A stretch of DNA of 64,000 nt from Mesorhizobium sp. WSM4904 (GTDB lineage Bacteria > Pseudomonadota > Alphaproteobacteria > Rhizobiales > Rhizobiaceae), in the NCBI RefSeq assembly GCF_029674545.1, contig NZ_CP121354.1:6587862-6651861 (forward strand), read 5' to 3'. Positions 35,050-44,473 of the stretch are shown here, one piece after another (the first letter of the stretch is position 1; each line of letters begins with the position of its first letter). The translations under genes were made by a program, and so were the position numbers. The notes beneath the pieces were generated by a model that had not been told where the DNA came from, searched no databases, and was given only the letters and a program-made list of their open reading frames with translations.

Positions 35050-37976
35050 GCAGCGGTGCGCCACGCGGCGCCAACTCCGCACCCTCCCAGCAGCCGCTGT
35101 CCGACACGCGCGCACCGAAGGAGGGCGACGGCGTCGACACCTCGCCGAACGTCTCCGACCGCATCGCCAAGACCACCTGCTACATGTGCGCCTGCCGCTG
35201 CGGCATCGACGTCCACATCAAGGACGGCAAGGTGCGCTACATCAACGGCAACAAGGACCACCCGGTGAACCGCGGCGTGATCTGCGGCAAGGGCAGCGCC
35301 GGCATCATGCAGCATTACAGCCCGGCGCGGCTGAGGAAACCCTTGCTGCGCGCCGGCCCGCGCGGCTACGGTGAGTTCCGCGAGATCGAGTGGGAGGAGG
35401 CGCTCACCATAGCCTCCGAGCGGCTGTCGGCGATCCGCCGCGCCGATCCGAAAAAGCTCGCCTTCTTCACCGGGCGCGACCAGTCGCAATCGCTGACGGG
35501 CTGGTGGGCGAGCCAATTCGGCACGCCGAATTTCGCCGCCCATGGCGGCTTCTGCTCGGTCAATATGGCGGCCGGCGGCCTCTACACAATCGGCGGCTCG
35601 TTCTGGGAGTTCGGCGAGCCCGACTGGGACAATACGAAATACTTCATGCTGTTCGGCGTCGCCGAGGACCATGATTCCAACCCGATCAAGATCGGCCTCG
35701 GCAAGCTCAAGGCTCGCGGCGCCAAGGTCGTCTCGATCAATCCGTGCCGCACTGGCTACAACGCCATCGCCGACGATTGGATCGGCATCAGGCCGGGCAC
35801 GGACGGCTTATTCGTGCTCGCCCTCGTCCACGAACTGCTCAAGGCCGGCCGCATCGATCTCGACTATCTGCTGCGCTACACCAACGCTGCCGTACTCGTG
35901 ATCCAGGATCCAGGTGCAGCAGATGACGGCTTGTTCGTTCGCGACGACGCCGGCGATCTACTCGCCCTGGACAGGGTGACCAAGCAACCGGTCAAGGCTA
36001 CCGACCCCGAAACAAAACCGGCGTTGACTGGAGACTATACGGTCAACGGACGCCGCTGCACGCCGGTGTTCCAGCTCATCGCCGACCGCTACCTGCACGA
36101 AAACTATTCGCCGGATGTCGTTGCGGGGCGCTGCGGGGTCGGCGCCGATACGATCCGCCGGATCGCGGCGGAACTGGCGCATGTCGCCTTCGAGCAAACG
36201 ATCGAGCTGCCGGTCGCCTGGACCGACTGGGCGGGCCGGCGCCACGAGACGATCAAGGGACGGCCTGTATCGATGCATGCCATGCGCGGCATCTCGGCCC
36301 ATTCCAACGGTTTTCATAGCTGCCGCGCCATCCACCTGCTGCAGGTTCTGCTCGGCACCGTGGATGTGCCCGGCGGCTTCCGCTTCAAGCCGCCCTATCC
36401 CCGTTGCGCGCCTCCGGGGCCCAAGCCCGCCGGCAAAAACGTCCGACCGATGACGCCGCTCGAGGGCATGCCGCTCGGCTTCGTTTGCGGCCCCGACGAT
36501 CTGCTCGTCGATGGGGCCGGCCGGCCTACCCGCATCGACAAGGCCTATTCCTGGGAGGCGCCTTTGGCGGCGCACGGCCTGATGCATAGCGTCATCCGCA
36601 ACGCCTGGGCCGGCGATCCCTATCCGATCGACACTCTGATGATGTACATGTCGAACATGGCGTGGAACTCCTCGATGAACACCGTCGAGACGATTCGTAT
36701 GCTGACCGACAGGGACGAGGACGGCGCCTACAAAATCCCCTTCATCATCTATTCCGACGCCTATTACTCCGAGACCGTGCCGTTCGCCGATCTGGTTCTG
36801 CCCGACACCACCTATCTCGAGCGGCATGACTGCATCAGCCTGCTCGATCGGCCGATCAGCCATGCCGACGGGCCGGGCGACGCCATCCGCCATCCGGTGG
36901 TGCAGCCGGACCGCGACGTGCGGCCGTTCCAGTCGGTGCTGATCGAGCTCGGCGCGCGGCTCGGACTGCCCGGCTTCGTCACCGACGACGGCTCGGCGAG
37001 ATACCGCGACTATGCCGATTACATCGTCAACCACGAGCGCGCGCCCGGCATCGGCCCGCTCGCCGGGTGGCGCGGCAAAAACGGCGGCGCGATCGGCAAG
37101 GGCGAGGTCAATCCGGACCAGTTGCAGCGCTACATCGACAATGGCGGCTTCTGGCACCACGATTTTTCCAACGACCAGCGCTACTACAAGATGGGCAATC
37201 GCGCCTATCTCGACTTCGCGGTGCAGATGGGATTCATCCCTAAGGCCGAACGAACCGTCTTCCAGCTTTACTCCGAGCCGATGCAGCGCTTTCGCCTCGC
37301 CGCACGCGGCCATGGACAGCTGCAGCCGCCGGAGGCCGAGCGCGGCCGCATCGAAGCCTACATGGATCCGCTGCCCTTCTGGTACGCGCCCTTCGAGGAC
37401 GAGGCCGTCGATCTGCAAAGATATCCATTGCATGCACTGACGCAGCGGCCGATGCACATGTACCATTCCTGGGGTTCGCAGAATGCGTGGCTGCGGCAGA
37501 TCACCAGCCAGAACCGGCTGTTCGTGCATCGGGAAACGGCCGGCAGACTTGGCCTTGCCGACGACGACTGGGTGTGGATCGAGAGCATCAACGGCCGGGT
37601 GAAAGGCCAGATCAAGCTCATCGACGGCGTGAACCCGGACACGGTTTGGACCTGGAACGCGATCGGCAAGCGGCGCGGCAGCTGGGGCCTGCAGGACGAT
37701 GCCGCCGAGAGCAATCGCGGCTTCCTGCTCAACCACATCATCGGCGACCAGACCGCGGCCGACGCCAACGGCAAGCGCTACTCGAACTCCGATCCCGTCA
37801 CCGGACAGGCGGCATGGTTCGACGTGCGTGTGCGCCTCGTCAAATGCATGCCCGAGGAAGCCGGCTTCACCGAGCCGCAGTTCGAGCGTTTTGCCCAACT
37901 GCCAAACGTCGAGCCGTCACCGGATGTGCTTCGCTACGGCGCCGCATTCCGCATGAAAAGGGAGGCCGCCGAATGA
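35046..37976 (+). CDS. soeA: Molybdopterin oxidoreductase, SoeA-type sulfite dehydrogenase subunit
   Basis: A 976-residue catalytic subunit of the DMSO-reductase family. Its N-terminal [4Fe-4S] site is C45-x2-C48-x3-C52-x27-C80. A Cys in GGFCSVN is the probable molybdenum ligand. There is no twin-arginine signal, so it faces the cytoplasm, as in SoeABC, which oxidises sulfite to sulfate and passes electrons to quinone. The length and the following ferredoxin-like and DmsC-like genes match that complex. Overlaps soeB by ATGA. Other related oxidoreductases cannot be excluded without comparison. Confidence 0.78.
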   Translation: MSSGAPRGANSAPSQQPLSDTRAPKEGDGVDTSPNVSDRIAKTTCYMCACRCGIDVHIKDGKVRYINGNKDHPVNRGVICGKGSAGIMQHYSPARLRKPLLRAGPRGYGEFREIEWEEALTIASERLSAIRRADPKKLAFFTGRDQSQSLTGWWASQFGTPNFAAHGGFCSVNMAAGGLYTIGGSFWEFGEPDWDNTKYFMLFGVAEDHDSNPIKIGLGKLKARGAKVVSINPCRTGYNAIADDWIGIRPGTDGLFVLALVHELLKAGRIDLDYLLRYTNAAVLVIQDPGAADDGLFVRDDAGDLLALDRVTKQPVKATDPETKPALTGDYTVNGRRCTPVFQLIADRYLHENYSPDVVAGRCGVGADTIRRIAAELAHVAFEQTIELPVAWTDWAGRRHETIKGRPVSMHAMRGISAHSNGFHSCRAIHLLQVLLGTVDVPGGFRFKPPYPRCAPPGPKPAGKNVRPMTPLEGMPLGFVCGPDDLLVDGAGRPTRIDKAYSWEAPLAAHGLMHSVIRNAWAGDPYPIDTLMMYMSNMAWNSSMNTVETIRMLTDRDEDGAYKIPFIIYSDAYYSETVPFADLVLPDTTYLERHDCISLLDRPISHADGPGDAIRHPVVQPDRDVRPFQSVLIELGARLGLPGFVTDDGSARYRDYADYIVNHERAPGIGPLAGWRGKNGGAIGKGEVNPDQLQRYIDNGGFWHHDFSNDQRYYKMGNRAYLDFAVQMGFIPKAERTVFQLYSEPMQRFRLAARGHGQLQPPEAERGRIEAYMDPLPFWYAPFEDEAVDLQRYPLHALTQRPMHMYHSWGSQNAWLRQITSQNRLFVHRETAGRLGLADDDWVWIESINGRVKGQIKLIDGVNPDTVWTWNAIGKRRGSWGLQDDAAESNRGFLLNHIIGDQTAADANGKRYSNSDPVTGQAAWFDVRVRLVKCMPEEAGFTEPQFERFAQLPNVEPSPDVLRYGAAFRMKREAAE

Positions 37977-38707
37977 CCTGCCTACCCGCCCGGACCGACA
38001 AAAAGCTTGGCCTGGTCATCGACCTCGACACCTGCGTCGGCTGCCAGGCCTGCGTCACCGCCTGCAAGGAATGGAACACTGGCGGCCACATGGCGCCGCT
38101 GACCGACACCGATCCTTATGGCGGGCATGCCGACGGCGTATGGTTCAATCGCGTTCACGCCTACGAGCACACGACCGAGACGGGCGGCCGCACGGTGAAT
38201 TTTCCGCGCTCTTGTCTCCACTGCGAGCAGCCGGCCTGCGTCACCGTCTGCCCGACGGGCGCCTCCTACAAGCGCACCTCGGACGGCATCGTGCTGGTCG
38301 ACGAGGACAAATGCATCGGCTGCAAGCTGTGCAGTTGGGCCTGCCCTTATGGCGCGCGCGAGTTCGATACGGATGTCGGCGTGATGAAGAAATGCACGCT
38401 CTGCGTCGACCGCATCTACAACGACAATCTGGCGACCGAAGATCGCGTGCCGGCATGTGTCGCCGCCTGCCCGACCAGCGCCCGGCATTTCGGCGATCTC
38501 GGCGATCCGGCCTCGGCGATCTCGCGGCTTGTGGAGGAGCGGGGCGGCGTCGACCTGATGCCGGAACTTGGCTACAAGCCGACCAACAAATATCTGCCGC
38601 CGCGCGCCCTCAGCGAACACGCGGCGAAGGTCGATGCGCCGGCGCTGGAGCCGATCCGGGCGGAGGGCGGCTTCCTCGGCTGGATCGACCGCATGCTTTC
38701 GAATTAG
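37973..38707 (+). CDS. soeB: Iron-sulfur subunit, SoeB type
   Basis: A 244-residue electron-transfer subunit with four cysteine clusters: CVGCQACVTACK, CLHCEQPACVTVCP, CIGCKLCSWACP, and CTLC paired with CVAACP. These would hold four [4Fe-4S] centres. The ATG at 37973 overlaps the soeA stop. It would link the molybdenum subunit to the membrane anchor, whose gene starts 12 bp downstream. Confidence 0.85.
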   Translation: MTCLPARTDKKLGLVIDLDTCVGCQACVTACKEWNTGGHMAPLTDTDPYGGHADGVWFNRVHAYEHTTETGGRTVNFPRSCLHCEQPACVTVCPTGASYKRTSDGIVLVDEDKCIGCKLCSWACPYGAREFDTDVGVMKKCTLCVDRIYNDNLATEDRVPACVAACPTSARHFGDLGDPASAISRLVEERGGVDLMPELGYKPTNKYLPPRALSEHAAKVDAPALEPIRAEGGFLGWIDRMLSN

Positions 38708-38719
38708 CTTCGCCCCATC

Positions 38720-39655
38720 ATGCATCCCGCTTTCTCGGTCGTCTTCTTCACCACCGCTACCGGGGCCGGCTACGGCCTGCTGGCGCTGCTCGGCGGGCTC
38801 GGCGGGCTGGGTTTCATCCAGCCCGAGTTGTGGCTTGGCTTTGTCGGCATGGCGCTTGCGCTTGGCCTGATCATAGCCGGCCTGCTCTCCTCCACCGGAC
38901 ATCTCGGCCGGCCCGAACGCGCCTGGCGCGCCTTCTCGCAATGGCGCAGCTCCTGGCTGTCGCGCGAAGGCGTGGCGTCGGTCGCGACCTTCATCCCTGC
39001 CGGGTTGTTCGGCATCGGCTGGGTGTTCTTCGGCCGAAGCGGCGGCTGGGTTGCGGTTGCTGGCCTGCTGACTTCAGCCGGCGCGATCACCACGGTCGGT
39101 ACGACGGGCATGATCTACGCCTCGCTGAAGCCGGTCGCGCAGTGGCACAGTCCCTTTACGCTGCCGGCCTATTTCATCTTCGCGGGCATGACAGGCGGCG
39201 TGCTGCTCAACGCCCTTCTCCAGGGTTTCGCCATGGATTCGACGGCGGTGCTGACCGGCGCGCTGCTTGCCTCGCTTGCCGGCTGGGCCTGGAAGCTCGC
39301 GACCTGGCGGCATAACGACCGGCTGGAAATCCCGACCACCGCCAACACGGCGACGGGGCTGGCGGGCGGCACGGTGCGGTCGATCGAATGGCCGCACACC
39401 GAAGAAAACTACTTGCTCAAGGAGATGGGTTTCCGCATCGCGCGCAAGCACAGCGCCAAGCTGAGGCGGATCACGCAGGCGCTGGCCTTCGCGGTGCCGG
39501 CCATCTTGCTCGTTATCGCCCTTGTGTCTCCGCGGCCAGTCGCGGCCATAGCGTCGGTCCTCGCCGCCATTTGCCAACTCGCCGGTATGCTGGTCGAGCG
39601 CTGGCTGTTCTTCGCCGAGGCGAAGCACACGGTCACGCTTTACTATGGCAGATAG
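38720..39655 (+). CDS. soeC: Membrane anchor subunit, DmsC/SoeC type
   Basis: A 311-residue integral membrane protein with about eight hydrophobic helices, opening MHPAFSVVFFTTATGAGYGL, typical of DmsC-family quinone-reducing anchors. The conserved STGHLGRPERAWRAFSQWRS follows the second helix. It is last in the soe operon and converges on pdeM, 9 bp apart. It should hand sulfite-derived electrons to the quinone pool. Confidence 0.84.
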   Translation: MHPAFSVVFFTTATGAGYGLLALLGGLGGLGFIQPELWLGFVGMALALGLIIAGLLSSTGHLGRPERAWRAFSQWRSSWLSREGVASVATFIPAGLFGIGWVFFGRSGGWVAVAGLLTSAGAITTVGTTGMIYASLKPVAQWHSPFTLPAYFIFAGMTGGVLLNALLQGFAMDSTAVLTGALLASLAGWAWKLATWRHNDRLEIPTTANTATGLAGGTVRSIEWPHTEENYLLKEMGFRIARKHSAKLRRITQALAFAVPAILLVIALVSPRPVAAIASVLAAICQLAGMLVERWLFFAEAKHTVTLYYGR

Positions 39656-39664
39656 AGGCGGCTT

Positions 39665-40381
39665 TCAGCCGGGCCGCAGCATAGAGCCGGAGATCGCAAA
39701 GATGCGCTCGGTGCCGAGCATATAGGCAACAAGCGTTTCCAGGCGGAACAGGCCGGCATAGGCGCGGTCGAGCACGTTGAGCGAGCCGGTGTAGGCGCCG
39801 AAGGCCGGCATGATCATGCGGCCGCCATCGCCGGCAAAGCAGCGCCGTCTGACCGAGCGGCCGCGCTGTACGATGCGGGCGCAAGGATGAAGATGGCCGG
39901 CGATCTCGCCTTCCACCCGCAGCTTCGAGGGCTCGTGGCGAAAGAGCAGCGAGCCGATGGCGAGTTCCTTCACCGTTTCGCCCGGCAGGTCGGCGGGCGC
40001 CTCGGGATCGTGGTTGCCGGCAACCCAGAACCAGTCGCGGCCGGCCATCATTGCCTCCAGCCGCTCACGGAAGCTCAGATGCATGCGCTCGGCACCGCCG
40101 CCGTCGTGGAAGGAGTCGCCAAGGCTGACGACGATCCGCGGCTGATAGTCGGCGATCACCGCCTGCAGCTTGAGCAAGGTGGCGCCGGTGTCGTAGGGCG
40201 GGATGAGCGCGCCGCGCCTGGCGAAGGACGAGCCCTTTTCGAGATGCAGGTCGGAGACCGCGAGCAGCCGCAGATCGGGGAAATAGAGCACGCCGCGCCG
40301 GTCGCAAACCGCGCGCTCGCCGGCGATGCCGACAAGGTCGGCCTCGGCGATCAGCGTTGCGCGCGACAGCGAAAAATTCAT
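39665..40381 (-). CDS. pdeM: Ligase-associated metallophosphatase PdeM
   Basis: A 238-residue calcineurin-like phosphoesterase. Metal-binding motifs are AVSDLHLEKG, LGDSFHD, AGNHD and GHLHPC. This is the ligase-associated DNA-damage-response subgroup. It lies 25 bp downstream of the matching Lhr-type helicase on the same strand. The DNA ligase and metallo-beta-lactamase-fold exonuclease that usually complete the set are absent here. Confidence 0.9.
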   Translation of the reverse strand: MNFSLSRATLIAEADLVGIAGERAVCDRRGVLYFPDLRLLAVSDLHLEKGSSFARRGALIPPYDTGATLLKLQAVIADYQPRIVVSLGDSFHDGGGAERMHLSFRERLEAMMAGRDWFWVAGNHDPEAPADLPGETVKELAIGSLLFRHEPSKLRVEGEIAGHLHPCARIVQRGRSVRRRCFAGDGGRMIMPAFGAYTGSLNVLDRAYAGLFRLETLVAYMLGTERIFAISGSMLRPG

Positions 40382-40406
40382 CCCCTCTTGGCCCTCTCTC
40401 AGCCCG

Positions 40407-42929
40407 TCACGCTCGGCCGCCCATGGCTTCCTCGACCAGATCGGCGGCTTCCATCAACAGCGTGTCGTTGGCGCCGCCATTAACCGATTCCTTGCCGATC
40501 TCCAGCATCACCGGCACCGCCAGCGGCGAGATCTGATCGAGATGCTTATGCATGATTCGACCGCGCACGCGCGAGAGCATCTCCCCAAGTCTGCTGACAT
40601 CGAGCAATCCGGCCGAAGCGTCGGTGCGCGTCGCCTGCAGCAAGATATGGTCCGGCTCGTGGCTGCGCAGCACATCGTAGATGAGGTCCGCCGAGACCGT
40701 CACCTGGCGCCCGCTCTTTTCCTGGCCGGGATAGCGCTTCTCGATCAAGCCAGCGATGACCGCGCAGGTGCGGAAAGTGCGCTTCAGCATCCAGCTGTCG
40801 TTCAGCCAGGCCTCCAGATCGTCGCCCAACATGTCCTCGTCGAAAAGCGCGGCCAGCGACGGCTTCTTCGCCTTGAACAGCGCCGCCATGTCGTCCAGCG
40901 CCCAGACGGCCAGTGAATAATCGGTGGCGACGAAGCCGAGCGGCCTGGCATGCGCGCGCTCCAGCCGGCGCGTCAAAAGCATGCCGAGCGTCTGGTGCGC
41001 CAGCCGGCCCTCGAAAGGATAGGCGACCATGTAGTGCCGGTTGCCGCGCGGAAAGGTCTCGACCAGAAGGTCGCCGCGCTTCGGCAGCACGGACTTTTCC
41101 TTCTGCAGCCGCAGCCAGTCCGCGACCTGCTCCGGCAAAGCCCGCCAGCGGTCGCTGTCCGCCAGCATGCCGCGCACCTGCTCGGCGAGATAGGTCGACA
41201 GCGGGAATTTGCCGCCGGCGTAGGACGGCACGATGATGTTGGCGCCGGCGCCATTGGAGACGACGCATTCGTTCTCGCGGATGCCCTCGAAGCGCAGCAC
41301 CTTGCCGGCGAACAGGAAATTGTCGCCGGGCCGCAGCGTCTCGGCGAAATATTCCTCGATCTTGCCGAGCACCGGCCCGCCGCGACCGGCCATGCCGCGG
41401 CCCTGCCGGACATAGCGGATATTGAGCTCCGGCATCTCGACGATGGTGCCGACGTTCAGCCGGTATTGCTGGGCGACGCTCGGGTGCGAGATGCGCCAGA
41501 GCCCGTCCTTGTTCCGGCGGATGCGGGCGTAGCGCTCATAGTTCTTCAGCGCGTAGCCGCCGGTGGCGACGAAGTCGATGACGCGGTCGAAGGTCTCGCG
41601 CTCAAGCGCCGCGTAAGGAGCGGCACCGCGCACTTCCTCGAACAGAAGATCGGCATCGAACGGCCCGCCGCAGGCGACGCCCAACACATGCTGAGACAGC
41701 ACGTCGAGCGCGCCCTTGACCAGCGGCGGCGTGTCCTGCGCGCCGAGATAATTGGCGTCGAGCGCGGCGCGGCATTCCAGCACCTCGAAGCGATTGGCCG
41801 GGATCAGGATCGCCTTCGACGGCTCGTCCATGCGGTGGTTGGCGCGGCCGATGCGCTGCGCCAGCCGGCTGGCGCCTTTCGGCGCGCCGACATGCACGAC
41901 CAGATCGACATCGCCCCAGTCGATGCCGAGGTCGAGCGTCGAGGTGGCGACGATGGCGCGCAGCGCATTGTCGGCCATCGCCTTCTCGACGCGGCGGCGC
42001 TGGCCGACATCGAGCGAACCGTGATGCAACGCTATCGGAAGAGAATCCTCGTTCGCCCGCCAAAGCTCCTGGAACAAAAGCTCAGCCTGGCTGCGCGTGT
42101 TGACGAAGAGCAGCGTCGTGCGATGCTCTTTGATCGCCTCGTAGATTTCGGGGATGGCATAGCGGGCCGAGTGCCCCGACCACGGCACGCGCTCGCGCGA
42201 GTCGAGGATGGAGATGTCGGGCTTGGCGCCGCCAGCGACAGTGATGAGCCCGGCCATGTCGCCTGCAGGATTTTGGCCAACCAGCCAGCGCCGCAATTCG
42301 TCCGGCTCGGCGACCGTCGCCGACAGGCCGATGGTCTGCAGCTTGGGAACGAAGCTGCGCAATCGGGCCAGGCCCAGCGCCAAAAGGTGCCCGCGCTTCG
42401 AGGTGACGAGCGAATGCAGCTCGTCGAGAACGACATAGCGCAAGTCTTCGAAGAAGCGCTTGGCGTCGTTCGAGGCGATCAGCAAGGCGAGCTGCTCGGG
42501 CGTGGTGAGCAGGATGTCGGGCGGTACGAGCTTCTGCCGCTGGCGCTTGTGCGAGGGCGTGTCGCCGGTGCGCGTCTCGATCGTGACGGGCAGCCCGATC
42601 TCCTCCACCGGCTTGCCGAGATTGCGCTCGATGTCGACCGCCAGCGCCTTGAGCGGCGAGATGTAGAGCGTGTGGATGCCGCGATGCGCTTCGCCGGGCT
42701 TGCGGCGCGGACGCTTCGCGAGTTCGGTGAGCGAAGGCAGGAAGCCGGCCAGCGTCTTGCCGGCGCCGGTCGGCGCGATCAGCAGCACCGATTGCCCGCT
42801 TTCGGCCTTGGCCAGCAGCTCGAGCTGATGGACGCGCGGCGACCAGCCCTTTGCGGCGAACCATCTGACGAATGGCTCGGGCAGCAGGACGGCGGCATTC
42901 TGTTCGGCGAGGCGCGGCTGCTCTGTCAC
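40407..42929 (-). CDS. Ligase-associated DEXH-box helicase (Lhr family)
   Basis: An 840-residue superfamily 2 helicase of the Lhr-core type. Walker A is APTGAGKTLAGFLPS, motif II is DELH, motif III is SATVAEPDE and motif VI is QRIGRANHR. A long C-terminal Lhr region follows. I use a GTG at 42929 (V-TEQPRLAEQN). The frame stays open to 43190, but that part encodes a palindromic intergenic repeat. There is no clear ribosome site before the GTG. It is presumed to act in DNA repair with PdeM. Confidence 0.9.
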   Translation of the reverse strand: MTEQPRLAEQNAAVLLPEPFVRWFAAKGWSPRVHQLELLAKAESGQSVLLIAPTGAGKTLAGFLPSLTELAKRPRRKPGEAHRGIHTLYISPLKALAVDIERNLGKPVEEIGLPVTIETRTGDTPSHKRQRQKLVPPDILLTTPEQLALLIASNDAKRFFEDLRYVVLDELHSLVTSKRGHLLALGLARLRSFVPKLQTIGLSATVAEPDELRRWLVGQNPAGDMAGLITVAGGAKPDISILDSRERVPWSGHSARYAIPEIYEAIKEHRTTLLFVNTRSQAELLFQELWRANEDSLPIALHHGSLDVGQRRRVEKAMADNALRAIVATSTLDLGIDWGDVDLVVHVGAPKGASRLAQRIGRANHRMDEPSKAILIPANRFEVLECRAALDANYLGAQDTPPLVKGALDVLSQHVLGVACGGPFDADLLFEEVRGAAPYAALERETFDRVIDFVATGGYALKNYERYARIRRNKDGLWRISHPSVAQQYRLNVGTIVEMPELNIRYVRQGRGMAGRGGPVLGKIEEYFAETLRPGDNFLFAGKVLRFEGIRENECVVSNGAGANIIVPSYAGGKFPLSTYLAEQVRGMLADSDRWRALPEQVADWLRLQKEKSVLPKRGDLLVETFPRGNRHYMVAYPFEGRLAHQTLGMLLTRRLERAHARPLGFVATDYSLAVWALDDMAALFKAKKPSLAALFDEDMLGDDLEAWLNDSWMLKRTFRTCAVIAGLIEKRYPGQEKSGRQVTVSADLIYDVLRSHEPDHILLQATRTDASAGLLDVSRLGEMLSRVRGRIMHKHLDQISPLAVPVMLEIGKESVNGGANDTLLMEAADLVEEAMGGRA

Positions 42930-43002
42930 GTGCCAGAGGTAGCGCGACGCAGCGCGCTCGCCAAGAAAAATCGGAACAAAAGGGGATCGCGTGATTCTTC
43001 CT

Positions 43003-43153
43003 TCCCCCCTTGTGGGGGAAGGTGGATTGCCGCGCAGCGGCAAGACGGATGAGGGGTGTTCCAGCGAAATGAGACGCTGGCTTTCCCTGGAGCACCCCTC
43101 ATCCGACCTCGCTTCGCGAGGCCACCTTCTCCCACAAGGGGAGAAGGAGAAGC
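43003..43153. repeat. Composite REP-like palindromic element
   Basis: About 150 bp with nested palindromes. The outer arms are C-run/G-run stems around TTGTGGGGGAAGG and CCACAAGGGGAGAAGG; the inner hairpins are GCCGCGCAGCGGC and CTCGCTTCGCGAG. It lies between the NlpC/P60 gene and the helicase gene. It is of the same kind as palindromes at 1-420 and 21.7 kb. Confidence 0.65.
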
Positions 43154-43158
43154 TGGCG

Positions 43159-44019
43159 CTACGGCCTCCTGAACCCCGTGGGGCCGCCATAAAGATAGCC
43201 GATGCGCTCGACCGCTTCCTTCAGCCCCTCGCGCGAGACCAGCATGGTGTGGCCGTTGGCGTGGATCATGTCCTTCGCGTCCGTCATGATCGCGACGTGA
43301 CCTTTCCAGAAGACGAGGTCGCCGCGCTGGAGCCCGGAGAAGTCGACGCCCGGTTCGAGCGGCGTGCCGATCGATGCCGCCTGCATGTCGGAATCGCGCA
43401 GCACATCCTTGCCGGTCATGCGCATCGCCAGTTGCACGAGACCGGAACAGTCGATGCCGAAGCCGGAAACACCGCCCCAGAGATAGGGCGTGCCGAGGAA
43501 GCTTTCCGCCACCGTGACATAGTCGTCTGCCAGCTCCGCGATCGGTCTGAGATGGCGAGCGATGATCGCCTGGCCGGAAGGCAGCAGCGCGTAGTGCGTG
43601 CCGCGCGTCTCAGTGGAGCCCGCCACCGTCACCGTAGAGCCCATCGACAGTTGCCCGCCGATCGGAAAGCGCAGGTCGGGGCCTGGATAGAGAAAGGTGC
43701 GGGGTACGCAGACGATATGGGTCGGGGCTTGCTCACGCGTACCAACCACGTTGTCGGCGACATAGCCGACATAGCCGTCACGCTCGGCCTGCACCCAGGC
43801 CCAGCCTTCCGCGTCCTCGAAGACAAGCACATCGTCTCCGAACAGCGCCTGCGTGTTGACGCCGGCACCGGGGCGCGGCGCCTTGCGCAGGTCGGCGACG
43901 GAAGCCGTGATCCGCGCCGGGCGGCCGGCGACGAAGCGGTCGGCGGCGACCTCGCCTTTCAGCCTGGCATCGGCAAGGTCGGAACGGAAAGCGTGAAGGC
44001 GGGCATCCCTGGCAGTCAA
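43159..44019 (-). CDS. NlpC/P60 peptidase with SH3 domains
   Basis: A 286-residue cell-wall-peptide hydrolase of the dipeptidyl-peptidase VI-like type. Bacterial SH3-like regions cover about residues 30-150. The catalytic domain has Cys in GIDCSGLVQLA and His in GHVAIMTDA, with a further His in MIHANGH. No ATG lies in frame upstream, so the start is the TTG at 44019, 30 bp after the MarR stop. No signal peptide is visible, suggesting a cytoplasmic role in muropeptide recycling. Confidence 0.85.
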   Translation of the reverse strand: MTARDARLHAFRSDLADARLKGEVAADRFVAGRPARITASVADLRKAPRPGAGVNTQALFGDDVLVFEDAEGWAWVQAERDGYVGYVADNVVGTREQAPTHIVCVPRTFLYPGPDLRFPIGGQLSMGSTVTVAGSTETRGTHYALLPSGQAIIARHLRPIAELADDYVTVAESFLGTPYLWGGVSGFGIDCSGLVQLAMRMTGKDVLRDSDMQAASIGTPLEPGVDFSGLQRGDLVFWKGHVAIMTDAKDMIHANGHTMLVSREGLKEAVERIGYLYGGPTGFRRP

Positions 44020-44049
44020 ATCGGCAATCCAGTCAACTTTGGTGATCGG

Positions 44050-44400
44050 TCAGATGGGCAGTTCTTGCGCTTTGGCGACGATACCATCGCCGAAGCGCTC
44101 GACAAAGAGCGCGCCTTCGACCGTGCGCCGGATCAGCACGTTGCGCCTGTCGGCCTCGTCGCGGTGGCGCGAGACCAGCTTCAGCGCGCCCATCGTGTCG
44201 AGCGCCCTGGTGATGACCGGCTTGGTGACGTTGAGCCTGGCGGCAAGGCCGCGCACCGTGTGCGGCGGTGGATCGAGGTAGATGGTGAGCAGGATCGCCG
44301 TTTGGCGCATGGTGAGATCGGGCGCGCCGTCGCGCACCTGCGACAGCAACACCTGCTGCCACAGTCGCAAGGCCTGGCTCGGGCGCATCGAGATCGACAT
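44050..44400 (-). CDS. Small MarR-type regulator
   Basis: A 116-residue winged-helix protein with the MarR core LTMRQTAILLTIYL, RGLAARLNVTKPVITRALDT and DRRNVLIRRT. It is shorter than the usual 140 residues, lacking much of the dimer helices. It lies 30 bp before the NlpC/P60 gene and 73 bp after the aminopeptidase, all on one strand. Its ligand and targets are unknown. Confidence 0.78.
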   Translation of the reverse strand: MSISMRPSQALRLWQQVLLSQVRDGAPDLTMRQTAILLTIYLDPPPHTVRGLAARLNVTKPVITRALDTMGALKLVSRHRDEADRRNVLIRRTVEGALFVERFGDGIVAKAQELPI

Positions 44401-44473
44401 CCGCCCAGCATGACGGTAAATTGTTTCGCGTCCGTTTCAGTCCAGGCGTTTTGCCGGCTTTTTTGCCAGGCGC

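Noticed and set aside
42930..43190. N-terminal extension of the Lhr-type helicase
   Set aside because: The extra residues are encoded by a palindromic intergenic element and are low-complexity; the family N-terminus fits the GTG at 42929.
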